From positions 6,259,683 through 6,323,682 of the forward strand of contig JASXTE010000002.1 of assembly GCA_030280995.1 (NCBI GenBank): a stretch of DNA of 64,000 bases. Direction: 5' to 3'. The translations under genes and the position numbers were made by a program. The DNA is from Hemileia vastatrix. Its lineage: Eukaryota > Basidiomycota > Pucciniomycetes > Pucciniales > Zaghouaniaceae. Shown here in pieces: positions 46,530 through 56,900 of this stretch (the stretch's first letter is position 1; each line of letters starts with the position of its first letter). Under the pieces are notes generated by a model. The model did no database searches and was not told the DNA's origin. It saw nothing but the letters and a program-made list of their open reading frames with translations.

Positions 46530-46881
46530 TTTTGTGAGGTTGGAATGTGAGATTTATATTTTTTTTTAATTTATTTAATGAAACACAAGTGAGAAGGAAA
46601 GATAAAGGAAGAAAATTCTAAACTTTAATGAAAGAAGAGAAAAAAAACAAAAGAAAAGAAGGAGAAAAGAAGCAGGAGAGAAAGAAGGATAAAAGGAAAG
46701 GAGAAAAAAAAGGTTTTTGGGTAGAAGTGCGCCCACTAATACTCTTGTTTGGGTTCCTCGGAGGAACCTAACCTAATAAACTGAGGAGAAAGAAGAAAGG
46801 ATTATAGAGAAAAAAAGAGAGAGAAACAAAGGAGAGAAGAAACCTGAAAAGCAAAAAGAATGAATTTGGAGTTGAGTGAAG
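46530..46881 (-). other. C1 5' leader with palindrome
   Basis: A purine-rich (+ strand) leader precedes gag. GGTTCCTCGGAGGAACC at 46752-46768 is a perfect palindrome with 8-bp arms, inside a block also found in the C2 leader. Confidence 0.7.
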
Positions 46882-46999
46882 CGGCAGGCAAGCGGATGTT
46901 TTAATTTATTTATTTTTTGATTTCAAATGGATATTCTATAAACTCGTGTGTTACTTTATATACAATGTGAGCTTGTGTTGTAGTCAAGACCTAAAAAGC
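46882..46999 (-). repeat. C1 5' LTR
   Basis: Co-linear with the left LTR, including the ACTCGTGTGTTACTTTATATA core, but its termini have decayed: CCTAAAAAGC stands in place of CCCAACA. Confidence 0.82.
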
Positions 47000-47047
47000 A
47001 CCATAACATATTTCTCAGCACAATAAACTTTTTCACACCATTTCTTA

Positions 47048-47957
47048 CACTGCAATGAAGATTTGTTTTGTCTTGGGGGGCAACAATGGCACAACAATTA
47101 CGCAAAAGTTAGAGAATCCGCACTTGTGCGGGTGTGTAACTCCTGCTTACTTGCATATTGGTTCTGAGTGGCACTAATTAATGAGGCCATTCCACACTCG
47201 TTAGTGAAAATCTTCACTATTTTCAAGTTACACACAATATTCAACACTCATGTTTTTGCATGAATTCAGTAATTTATAATTTATTTTCTCACATGTCTTT
47301 GCACTAACTTGGTATATTCATTGTTTTTTGCCACAATTAGGCCATTCAACTGTCTCAAAGAATTACTAGACCTAGATAAGGAACACTTTACCTTAACTTG
47401 CTTGTTAACTACCCTCCAAGTGGACACTGATTAGGTGACCTTGTTTTCTTACTTTATGTGGTGATAAGACTATTTAGAGGTGTGTACATTGCACAGAACC
47501 TGTATTAAAATAATATAGAGCTGGTTTTGGGTGTGATATGATGATGAGAAGTGAGAAAAGTAGTTTTTGTTAAGAGTGAAGTCTTAATGAAATGGAGGTA
47601 TTGATGTGTTGTGAGTGTGGTCTGTTGAGATGAATTACTGAAAAAATGGTGGGGCAGAAAATGAGTTACACAAATGGTTCAATAATTCATGGAAAGATCT
47701 ACAAATTACTGAAAAAATTAGTGATTTGACCCTTTACCAAATGACTAAAACATGATGAGTGTGGAATATTAGCCGCTATTTTCATTAAAATATGCATACT
47801 GAAGCTAATTTGACCCACGAGTGTGGATGCTCTTATTTAACAATTTTTTTTGGTACTTAAAGGTCTTAAGTGGGTCTTAAGTACAAAAAAAAACAATTGT
47901 TTTGTAACTGTTGCATTATCGTTGTGCCCCATGGCAAAACAAAAATGTGTCGTAGTG
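47048..47957. mobile_element. second CACTA-like MITE family, copy 2, interrupted
   Basis: It starts CACTGCAATGAAGATTTG and ends with the complement of CACTACGACACATTTTTG, with TTA on each side (47045-47047, 47958-47960). The inner inverted repeat is GTTTTGYCWTGGGG followed by a CAACAATGGCACAAC-like stretch. A 721-bp element splits it; without that element it is about 186 bp. It is unrelated in sequence to the GCAATATGGGG family but has the same CACT start and 3-bp duplication. Confidence 0.8.
47112..47832. mobile_element. PIF/Harbinger-like non-autonomous element (721 bp)
   Basis: Ends are GAGAATCCGCACTTGTGCGGGT and, inverted, GAGCATCCACACTCGTGGGT. The flanks TTA (47109-47111) and TTA (47833-47835) are the favoured Harbinger target. 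Removing it rejoins the MITE, which then matches 53600-53660. There is no ORF of size, so it is non-autonomous. Confidence 0.82.
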
Positions 47958-47960
47958 TTA

Positions 47961-48152
47961 CAAACTTTATAGCCATATAAGCTTGATTATGTCAGCAGAT
48001 ACCATCATTGTGCCATATATGAAATTGCTAATAAAGTTGATTTTTACTGATTCAGTGTTGTGAACGATTTTCAAGATTTCAATCCACCTTGCCATTAGTA
48101 AATGTTGGTACATATGGTGCTGATTGTAGTCAATTCATTTACCAATGTCACT
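47961..48152. other. unassigned 190 bases
   Basis: Between the MITE and the left flank of C2. No coding or repeat signal was recognised. Confidence 0.5.
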
Positions 48153-48157
48153 ACTAT

Positions 48158-48264
48158 CGGCGGTTATCAAGGCGGCTCTCAGTTATTCACTTCTATCCTA
48201 TTCCTTCATTTTTGTTAACAGATATATATACATGGTGATGCTGTGGCGTAGTCAAGACATAACA
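48158..48264 (-). repeat. C2 3' LTR (107 bp)
   Basis: On the minus strand it starts TGTTATGTCTTGACTACGCC and ends AACCGCCG (CCGCCA in the partner). The polypurine tract AAGTGGGCAGG precedes it. Confidence 0.9.
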
Positions 48265-48444
48265 CCTGCCCACTTGACAAGACACCTAGTATGTTAAAAG
48301 TTAGAAAAGGAAGTGTATGTAGAGTGTGATTTATAAACTAAGGAGCAAAAAGCTATTAATATTATTATTTATTTATGGATTAGACTTAAATGTAAAGGAT
48401 AAATTAGCTTTAAAAGGAACAGAAATATGGTAATATCTTGAAGG

Positions 48445-50133
48445 TCACTGTAAGCCTAGTGCCTGGCATCCAGTTTCATGGCATTGTTTGTTGAGAGCTT
48501 TTGTCATGATTTTGGCTTTTTGCTCTTTGGTGGGTACCCATTCAATCACTGCTCTTTTTTTGTGAAGTTGCTCTTTAATGAAGTAGAACTCCTGATCACT
48601 GTGCCTTTTTTGTTTGTTGGATGCTTTGTTGGTGGAAACCTTGATGGAGGCCTGGTTGTCGCAGATAATTTTGAATGGGCCATCATAGCCTACTAATTCA
48701 CTAAGAAGTTTTTGGATCCAGATGCCCATTCTTGTGGCGGCACCCAAAGCCATGTATTTGGCATTACATGTTGAGGTAGCTATAGATGAAATTCTCTTCA
48801 ATGACCAGTATATTAGCGCATTATTGAGGGTGATAACCACCCACCTGTTGATCTTGAGAATTCATTTCCCCAGTTAGCCTCAGAGTATGCTTTGATTGGA
48901 GGGTCATTATTTATTTCCAGGTACAAATTCAGTTTTTTGTTGGAAGTGTATAGTAGGTAACCTAGCAGGTGATTGATGGCTTGCCAGTGTTCTTCATTGG
49001 GGAACTTGGTGTGTCTGGTAAGTTGATTGACTGTGAAGCTCAGATCTGGACATGTTTCCATGGCTATGTAAGTAAGTGATCCTACAATGGATAGATATTT
49101 GTTGGGTTTGATAGGTTTGTTTTCTTCATGTGAGGTAGATAGGTCAATGTTGGTTGGTAGAGTTTGGTGATGGTTTTTTTTTATTTTGTTGATAAGGTCT
49201 GGTTGACTCAGTTGGAACCCTTTGGAGTTATGTTACACTTTGACTCCCACTATACCAGTCAGGTTTTCCTGCCATTTGATAGTCAGGGATTTCCCAAGAT
49301 CCCTTTCTAGTTGCTGTCACCAGTGACCAGTCCATCATCCACATGAACCCAGATCATTGCCTTGGTGGTGTTGTTTCATAGAAAGTAGATGCTGCTGTCA
49401 TATATAGACATTGAGAACCCCATTTCCTTGATTTGATTGCCAAAGTGTTGCCACCAGCACCTTGCAGCCTGAAAGGTTCCATACTGAGCCTTTTGTAACC
49501 TGTATGATTTTCCGTCATTGTGTTCAAAGCCTGGAAGATCTTTTACCCAGACTTTTTCATTAATGGGGCTGTGTAGGTAAGCTGAAGTGACATCAAATGA
49601 ATGCACTGGCCAGTTTCTTGAGGCGAAAATTGTTAATATCAATCTTTGAGCAGTGAATGAGGCTTTTGGAAAAAAAGTTAAGGAATAATCAACACCTTTT
49701 TTTTGCTGGAAACCTTTTGCCACGTATCTTGCTTTGAGCTTGTGTTTGCCAGTTAATTGTCCAGTTTTTTGGAAAACACCCACTTTGCATCCTGAATCCT
49801 TGCGTCTTTGGGTGGATGTTGGTAAGTCCAGACATTAATTGAAGTTAGGTTATCAATTTCCGTTTGACAGGCTTTGATCCACTCTGCTCTACTGTTAGAT
49901 TTAGCAGCTTCTTTGAATGATTTAGGTACATCAGTGACAAAGAAGGCACAATTTTCAAAAATTGAATGAGCAGTATGTTCTTGGTCAAGCATTAGCTCCT
50001 CATGTTTGAAGTCTCCAATTTGATGCCTTTCATTGGGAAGTGTGGCTTTGTTGATGATAGATTTTATGGACATTTTGTCTTCTGTGAGTTGATTTGTTGT
50101 TTTTTTTGGTGAATGTAGCCCATGCTGAGGCAA
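48445..50133 (-). pseudogene. C2 reverse transcriptase and RNase H
   Basis: 50133-49753 contains the pre-RT stretch (EWIKACQTEIDNL, KDARIQDAKWVF). 49783-49376 has KHKLKARYVAKGFQQKKGVDY, DVTSAYLHSPI and KAQYGTFQAARCWW. The next frame reads WVHVDDGLVTGD, an intact HVDD box. 49061-48813 gives CPDLSFTVNQLTRH and LLGYLLYTSNKKL. RNase H (48840-48445) shows SSIATSTCNAKYMALGAATR, ICDNQASIKV and EWVPTKEQKAKIMTKAL. A frameshift near 49760, a break near 49320 and small overlaps between frames disable it. Confidence 0.92.
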
Positions 50134-51287
50134 TTACTTTTCATTCTGAGCAATACCAAAAGAGCCAACCCTTCATTCCCATTGTATATCCAATTACGTA
50201 GCATTTCTTTGCTTGAGCATCTAACTTCTATCTCTTTCCCTCTGATAGATGAACAGGTGCTGCTTTGCCAGATTTTCTGATGATGTCTAATTGGGGCTTT
50301 CTGCCAAACATTGCTTCATATGGTGTCTTGCTTGACGTATTTTTGTTTGAGATTCTGTTAAGTATATATGATTCCCATTTGAAGGCAAAACTCCAGAAGT
50401 ACTTAGGGAGTTGGCTGGAAAATGGCATTGTTCTGCTGGATTCAGTGACAGCTCTGTTTTATCTTTCAATATAGCTGTTTTGTTGGGGGTAATAAGGAAG
50501 ATATTTCTCATTTATAATTCCTTTTTTTAAAATGTAAGTGTCAAGGGTTTTGTTGCAGAACTCACCACCATTGTCAGACCTGAAAATTTTCACCAGGGAG
50601 CCTGTTTGAGTTTCCAGTTGAGAGATTACTTCAGTTACCTGCCCAGCTGCCTCATTTTTGGTATGTAGGATATGACACTCACTGTAGGAAGTAGTGAGGT
50701 CTCTAATAGTAAGGGCTTACAGACCATTTTCTACTGATGTTTCCTCTATTGGTCCTGTCAGGTAAGCTTCCAGGATTTCCAGTTTCACAGGGATTCTCCC
50801 AGTAGACTCAAAAATTGCCTCTCTCCTGCTTTTGCACATCTGGAATGCATCACAGATTTTTTTTGCCAGGGGGGAGCTTTTCAGGCAAACCCAAGGCCAT
50901 CTTGGAGTTGATCATCCACCAAATTTGTCACAGACTGGCATGACCTAGCAGGCAATGCCAGTTGTATAGGATCTCCTCATTTTTGGTGCATCTTCTTGGT
51001 TCTGGAAAACTCACAGGCAGCTCTAGACTGAAAACATGTGGGCTAATGGGCATACTTTTTATTGAAGCAGGAAAGTAGTTCATATCACTAGTTACAGGAT
51101 CATTATGGATATAACAACAATGAGGCTTGGCCGTGGTCCATATTCTTTTTGCTGAGTTAAAGGTGGAGAAAAGTATTATTTCCTGTTCAAAAATAACATG
51201 GAAATCATGTGAGTTTGTGCTTAGTAGTCATGATCCACCCTTGATCAATGATGCTGGTGAGATGAGCATACCATTTGCCTCCTTGCA
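50134..51287 (-). pseudogene. C2 integrase
   Basis: The zinc domain begins HCLLGHASL near 50930-50960. The core shows IFRSDNGGEF near 50560, then YYPQQNSYIERQNRAV, which carries the third acidic residue, and KTPYEAMFGRKPQLD (50428-50228). A stop in ENGLxAL and frame changes near 50430-50520 inactivate it. Confidence 0.85.
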
Positions 51288-51644
51288 TTAGAAATCAGGG
51301 CTAATACTGATAATTCGCCCTGTTGCCCCAGTGAAGAAGAGTGTCCCTTTCCCTGTAATTAAAGTTTTGTTACCATTAGTTTCCACTTTAATTGGAATAG
51401 GTGTTTTGAATGCAACAAAATTGACTAGCTCATTATTATTGCCCAAGAAATGGTGAGTGGCTCCTGTATCAAACAACAGTGCGGGAGAGTAGTTTTCTTG
51501 ATGAAGATTGAGTTGTTGGAAAGCTGCTGCTGTGGCCTCAGCTGAGTCATCAGTGATTTCCATTGCTTTGGCTCTCATGGGGGAAAATTTACGAGCAGGG
51601 GCATTTGTTGGATGAGCAAGATATGTAGGGTGGTATGAATCCAT
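51288..51644 (-). pseudogene. C2 protease
   Basis: The 118-residue frame carries ALLFDTGATHHFLGNNNELV with an intact DTGA loop, then ITGKGTLFF. Copia proteases cut the polyprotein. The frame ends in a stop shortly after ISPDF, so it is part of a broken polyprotein. Confidence 0.88.
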
Positions 51645-52870
51645 ACATTACTGGGGTTGTGGGGGGGTTGATAGAAGTTTTTCTTTTTTCCTGTTGGTGG
51701 CATGAATGACAATTGAATGACCATGGGATAGACAGGTTGGAGCCCTGGAGGTACAAAGGAGCATTGTTGATCACGGGCACCATAAGATGCATTTTTTGGG
51801 CAGTGGGCACAGAGATGGTTTGGACTGTTTCAGTTCCAGCAGGTTGGTTGTCTGGCAAATTTTGCTGCATCAAAGGTGGGATCCATGTGAGATACATAGT
51901 CATTGAGGGCATTGATGGGTCTCTGTTCAGCAGGCAATGTTGGGGGAATGGGATTATTGGTTTCCACTACTGTGAGTTTGTTGGCTGTGGGGATGGTAGT
52001 GTCCCCATGAAGTTTGTTTTCATTGTTTTTCCTTAGTCTGTCGCATGTGGAGGAAAGGGTTTTCTGGATGGCAACAGTCCTGGGGATGTCATGAGAAATT
52101 TTCACTAGGAGCTCAATGTCCCTCATCGCCTCCATGCTGAATCAAGGGTCATCTTTGATTGCTCTCTGGAACAGTAGAGCTAAGAGCTTGTTGTCAAGGT
52201 TCATTCCTTGGGCTTTGAGATCAGTGTAGCAATCTTTCATGTGTGCAATCATAGCTATTGGGCTGGAAAAAAAAATTGACCTTACATCAAGGAGTCTGTC
52301 TAGAGCATTCAGTTGGCCTGGTTGGGATAGCACATTGTATTGGAGCCGTAGTTGTTTGAAGGCTTCTGTGCTAGGGATTTTTGACATAATTTGTGTCTTT
52401 ACGTTGAGGTCAACTGAGTTGATAAGAATAGCCTGCCCAATCCTTTCTATTGCAGATCCAGTGGAGGGATTTGGCCTTGTGAGGAAGTTTGGGTCCCCTA
52501 TGTAGTTGGTGAGTACAATCTGTAGCTCTTTGTACCAGAGTCAGAAATTCAAACCATTATCTTTTAGTTTGCTCAGCCATGATGACATTTCCTCACAGAC
52601 GTCTCTAATTGTGTCAGTGACATGCTTTCTTGCCATGTCTCAGGAAGAAGCATGGGGGTTGCGGTATTCTTCATCATCGGAGGGTATGTCTTGTTGTTGG
52701 TTCCTCTGATAGGGTTCAAAGTCTTCATTGTAGGCATCTTCATTGTTTGGATGTTTTGGTGGTGCAGAGGGTGCTTGCGAAGGAAGTCGTAGTTGTTGTG
52801 TTGTTGTGGTGGCAGTTGCTGGTGTTGAGGTGGTTGGGTTGGGAGTTGTTGTCCAAGATTGTGGTTGCAT
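51645..52870 (-). pseudogene. C2 gag
   Basis: The start MQPQSWTTTPNPTTSTPATA (52870) leads a Thr/Pro-rich N-terminus. A stop at 52640 is followed by WLSKLKDNGLNF, LWYKELQIVLTNYIG, then IPSTEAFKQLRLQYNVL and LNALDRLLDV. 52135-51830 adds a helical segment, and 51912-51589 is Pro/Gln-rich. It aligns throughout with the C1 gag. There is no obvious CCHC knuckle. Confidence 0.85.
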
Positions 52871-53474
52871 TTTTATTTTATTTTAATTTATTATTATTAT
52901 TATTATTATTATTTTGTTTTTGTTTTTTTATTTTTTTTATTTTTTGGTAAAAACTACTCAGAAAAAAGGTAAAAGAAATCTAAACATAAAATTATGCAGA
53001 AACAGAAAAAAAAATATGGAGGAGGTAGTATGGGAGTAGACAAAAGCATAGGGAAAAGAAAAGAAAGAAAGAGAGAAAGAAAAAAGAAAAAAAGGTTTTT
53101 GGGTGAATGTGTGCCCACAAACACGTGTGTTCAGGATCTTGCAAGGACCCCAACCTAATCACCTGTGCAATTAGAAATGGAAGAAGGGAGAAAGACTAGA
53201 GAACTAAGGAAGAACAAAAGGTAGAGAAAAGGAGGATAGAATTTTATTTTTTTGATGAGGCCAAGATCTGCTGACAAAAAGAGAAAAAGAAAAAAAAAAG
53301 GAGAGAAAGAAAAAAGGAAAAAGAAATAGAGAGAGAGAGAGAGAAAGAGAAGAATGGATTTTGCTGACAAGGCTGGTAGGTAGTGCTGATGAGGCAGTAG
53401 TCTTGACAGTATAGAAGAGAGAGAAAGAAAAAAAATGATTGTAAAGTTAGGCGCTTTAAGGGCCCATAACCTAT
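52871..53474 (-). other. C2 5' leader with conserved stem block
   Basis: A purine-rich (+ strand) low-complexity leader, like that of C1. A block at about 53095-53155 shares GGTTTTTGGGT and the spaced GTGCCCAC and AACCTAATC words with 46710-46785 of C1. Within it GGATCTTGCAAGGACC (53134-53149) is a near palindrome. Confidence 0.65.
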
Positions 53475-53581
53475 TGGCGGTTATCAAGGCTGCTCTCAGT
53501 TATTCACTTCTATCCTATTCCTTCATTTGTGTTAACAGATATATATACATGGTGATACTGCAGCGTAGTCGAGACCTAACA
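53475..53581 (-). repeat. C2 5' LTR (107 bp)
   Basis: It starts TGTTAGGTCTCGACTACGC (minus strand) and ends AACCGCCA. It is nearly identical to the left LTR, with the shared ATATATATCTGTTAACA core. Confidence 0.9.
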
Positions 53582-53787
53582 ACTACAACAAATGTTCGTT
53601 TCGTCTTGGGGCGCAACAATGGCGCAACGATTACGCAACAGTTATGTAACAATGTGTTTTTAGCACTTAGAGGTCTTAGGTGGGTCTTGAGTGCAAAAAA
53701 ACAATTGTTTCGTAACTGTTGAACAACTGTGCACAATTGTTGCGCCTCCATGGCGAAACAAAAAATGATTCATAGCGTGTCGCGGCA
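53582..53787. mobile_element. second CACTA-like MITE family, copy 1
   Basis: The left end CACTACAACAAATGTTCG has its first base at 48152, across C2. The right end decays around TGTCGCGGCA (53778-53787). The inverted inner parts GTTTCGTCTTGGGG and GTTTCGCCATGGAG, each followed by GCGCAACAAT, match the copy at 47048-47957. The 3-bp duplication is unclear (TGT against TTT). Confidence 0.65.
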
Positions 53788-53818
53788 TTTATTCATTTTG
53801 CTACTGAAAATTTACTGT

Positions 53819-53832
53819 AACGGTGGTAGGAT
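53819..53832. repeat. LINE target-site duplication, left copy
   Basis: AACGGTGGTAGGAT, identical to 59506-59519. Confidence 0.95.
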
Positions 53833-53983
53833 TTTTTTTTTTTTTTTTCATTTCATACAATCTCACCCAACAAGGGGCATGAAGGAAACGTAAACTAAAT
53901 AAGCAAGTATTTACAAACTGAGGGGAGATAAAACCTAATGAGCAGAAACTAATGGCAATCAAAATGTAACTCTTTGAAGAAAG

Positions 53984-56900
53984 CTATTGGGATAACGGCA
54001 AATTGTTGGGAAATCTATGAGTATCAACTAAAAATTTTGCCACAGCGTCCATGACAGGCGAATTAGACAAAAGAGAAGAAGTAGTAAAGGATAACTTGTG
54101 TTTAGCAACTTCTTTGATAAGAGAGCTACGAATAGTGGAGTGAGCAGGGCAAAAAAGTAAAACATGTTCTGGTGTGTCTTTCGCCCCCATCGCGCAGTGG
54201 ACACAGATAGGTGAGTCGACTGCCTTGAAGCGAAACAAGTAATTTTTCAGGGGGGAGTGACCAGAGCGGCACTGTGAAAAGACAGTAGCCCGCGGCCGCG
54301 AAAGAGACGAGAGGGTTTTGAAAGTTTGAGAGGGATCAAATTTTCCTCTGAGTTTTTTGAGGACATCTGGAGGTGGGGCTAAAAAGAGGAGGGAAGAGTG
54401 ATGCGATTTTAAGAAAGATTTTAAAGCAGAAACAGACGGAGGAGGAGGGGCAAATGAAAAATAAGACTCAGCACGAGGGGCCAATGGATGAGTGCCATTT
54501 GCCAGGGAGTCAACCAATTCATTACCCTGGACGCCAGAGTGGCCTGGGCACCATTGCAGTTTAAGTTTAAGAGTGGGATTGAGTTCAAAAAGTTGATTAA
54601 CCGTGTGCACTATGGCACTGAGCAACGCAGCATTAGGGGAAGGTGAAGATGGGGAAGATAATTTCTTAATTACTGCTTGATTATCTGAGAGGATCGTGAG
54701 GGAAGGAAGGATGCTATGGAAGGGGTTGGTCAAGAAGAGCCTGAGCCCTAAGAGAATGCCCACCAACTCAGCTTCAAAAACTGAATATAGAGAAGCATCA
54801 CCAAGTCGGGCTACCAGAGGGAGAGGGAGGCTTGGATCAAAAGCGGCAGCGAAAACGCCCTTCTCGGATCTTGACCCATCTGTGTAAATGAAGTGCGAGG
54901 GTAGAGGGAGAGATGACAAGGAGTTCAAAACGTTGTCAAGGGCTTTTTCTTTTGGCATATCAATGACCACCTCAAAAAGAGGGGGAGCCCAGGGAGGGAA
55001 ACTTGCAAGGGAACGGGAGTCCAAATTACTAAGAGGGAAGTGAGGAGGGAAAAAGCAGGGGGAAGATAGGAGGTGTAGGGGGTGGAGATGCAGTTTGGGC
55101 AGAGGAGAAGAGGTTATTGATCTAGCTAGACGAGCCATCGGATTAGAGGGGGGAATGGAGAGAAGTCTCGCCCATGCTTTACGCACGACAAGATCTAAGC
55201 GCTGTTTGCTTGGGAGAGAAGCCGAATCATGAAGAAGAAAGCACACAGGGGTAGAACGGAAGCAACCAAGTGCTCTTCGCATGGCCCTGTTGTCGACCAC
55301 TTGCAACATTCTTGTTGTTCGAGAGGAAATTCTTGGGTTGTGCCAGACAATGGCAGCATAGTCTGTTCTTGAGTGAATGAGAGAGTTAATTAGAAGCTTA
55401 TACTGACGGAGTGGGATGCCCCAGCCAGACGAAGCAAGACGGTGAATTGTATTGGCAGCTTGAAATCCCTTGGCAACGACTTTTGTGCCATTGGGTTTGA
55501 AAGAGAGTGTAGAGTCCAGTTCCATGCCCAGCCATTTGAACGAAGAGACCGGCACCAGAGATTGATCGTTGAAAAGAAGAGTGGGGGGTGACTTTAGAAG
55601 GGGGAGACGTTTGGTCAGCAATAGCCATTTGGTTTTGGGAACATCAAAGACTGCTGCATGAGATCGACCCCATTCAAGAGCCTCTGCACCCAATTGAGAC
55701 AATGTTGTAGTAACTTTGGAAGGGTTCTTGTCAGCTGATAGGAAAATGACATCGTCAATATATCCAATAGCTAAACAGGATCTGGAAAGAGAGGGAAGCA
55801 TGAGCAAAGACGAATTGTAAATGATGTATAGGAGAGGAGATAAAGGAGAGCCTTGAGGAAGGCCCTTAGGAAAAAAGGCGTAGGGAGATTCATATGTGGA
55901 GAATGATATATTGGTGTTGCGGCCTTCTAAAGAGTTTGTGATGAGGGATATGAGGTCATGAGGAAGTGGGAGTGAGAAGAGAGTGTGTTGGAGTCTTCGA
56001 ATGTCTACAGATGGGAAAGCACCTTTGACATCAAGAGAAAGGGCGCCAACAACCTTACCTAGCCTCCACTGATCCTTGGTCCAGACAGTGAGGTGCAGTA
56101 AAGCGTCTGACGTACTTCTCAGAGGACGCCCACCATAATGGTTTTCGGGGAGTAAATGGCCTGATTCCATGAAAAAGGACAAACGGTTTGTTAGCATTGA
56201 ATCCAACAGCTTGCCCATGGTGTTGAGGAGTGCAATAGGGCGGTAAGCACTGGGGACTGAGTAATTTGGGCGGCCAGGCTTGGGGATTATTACTGATCTA
56301 GCTTGTTTCCAAGTGGTTGGATAATGACCAGTATTCAAGCACTGTTGAAACAGAGGTAATAGAATGTCAGCAATAGCATTAGGATTACAGTGTAGAAACG
56401 CGTTGGGAATCCCATCAGGGCCAGGTGCTCTGCCTCTTTTGGTCTTAAGCAAGGTAGATATCAGCTCTTGTTTGGTGAAAGGCGAAGACTTGAGGGGAGA
56501 AGTAGGGAAGGGAGGGGGAATTGAAGACAAATCGCATGGAATTGAGGCAACTGAGGTGCCTTCAAAAAGCATGGAGGCTTTTAAGAGATTGTCAGTGATT
56601 AAGGCACCTGACTCATCTGTTAGAGGTGGGTTAGAGCGAGGGTCAGAAGGTAGAGAAAGGTACATAGCAGGTTTGTGAAGGGTAAGAGGAGTGAGAGAGG
56701 ATAAGAAGTTTTGCCAATGAGATTTTCGTAGATATTTAATTTTGGACCGGAACGTTTTGCGCGCTGCCAGAAACTCGGCCGTATTGTGAGGGGTAGGGGA
56801 GGCACGCATTCTTCTCTGAGCACTGTAACAGGATTTCTTGAGGGGATCCAAGATATCTCTGTTCCACCATACACGACACGACGAGCCGGGCTGCTGCAGC

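Larger units (their letters stand above)
41798..46999 (-). mobile_element. Ty1/copia element C1, decayed
   Basis: LTRs are 41798-41914 and 46882-46999, flanked by ACTAT (41793-41797) and ACCAT (47000-47004). Gag, protease, integrase, RT and RNase H relics follow in copia order on the minus strand. GAAGGGGAAGG before the left LTR is the polypurine tract. All frames are broken and catalytic residues are lost. It entered the second LTR of the TRIM-like element. Confidence 0.9.
40501..47008 (-). mobile_element. TRIM-like non-autonomous LTR element, split by C1
   Basis: LTR copies are 40501-40611 and 41691-41797 continuing at 47005-47008. Both ends are flanked by TATTT (40496-40500, 47009-47013), a perfect 5-bp duplication that is valid only if copia C1 is removed. 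The interior is about 1.08 kb (830 bp without MITE C) with no pol domains. Next to the right LTR, read on the minus strand, GGTTATGGGCC gives a primer site; next to the left LTR, AGGGGGGGA gives a polypurine tract. It therefore runs on the minus strand and needs proteins from another element, perhaps a copia: C2 has the same primer-site word. Confidence 0.85.
48158..53581 (-). mobile_element. Ty1/copia element C2
   Basis: LTRs are 48158-48264 and 53475-53581, both 107 bp, flanked by ACTAT (48153-48157) and ACTAC (53582-53586). Domain order on the minus strand is gag, protease, integrase, RT, RNase H. After the 5' LTR, GGTTATGGGCCC is the probable primer site. It is better preserved than C1, with an intact RT box, but still has several stops and frameshifts. 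It interrupts the first bases of a second-family CACTA-like MITE. Confidence 0.93.
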
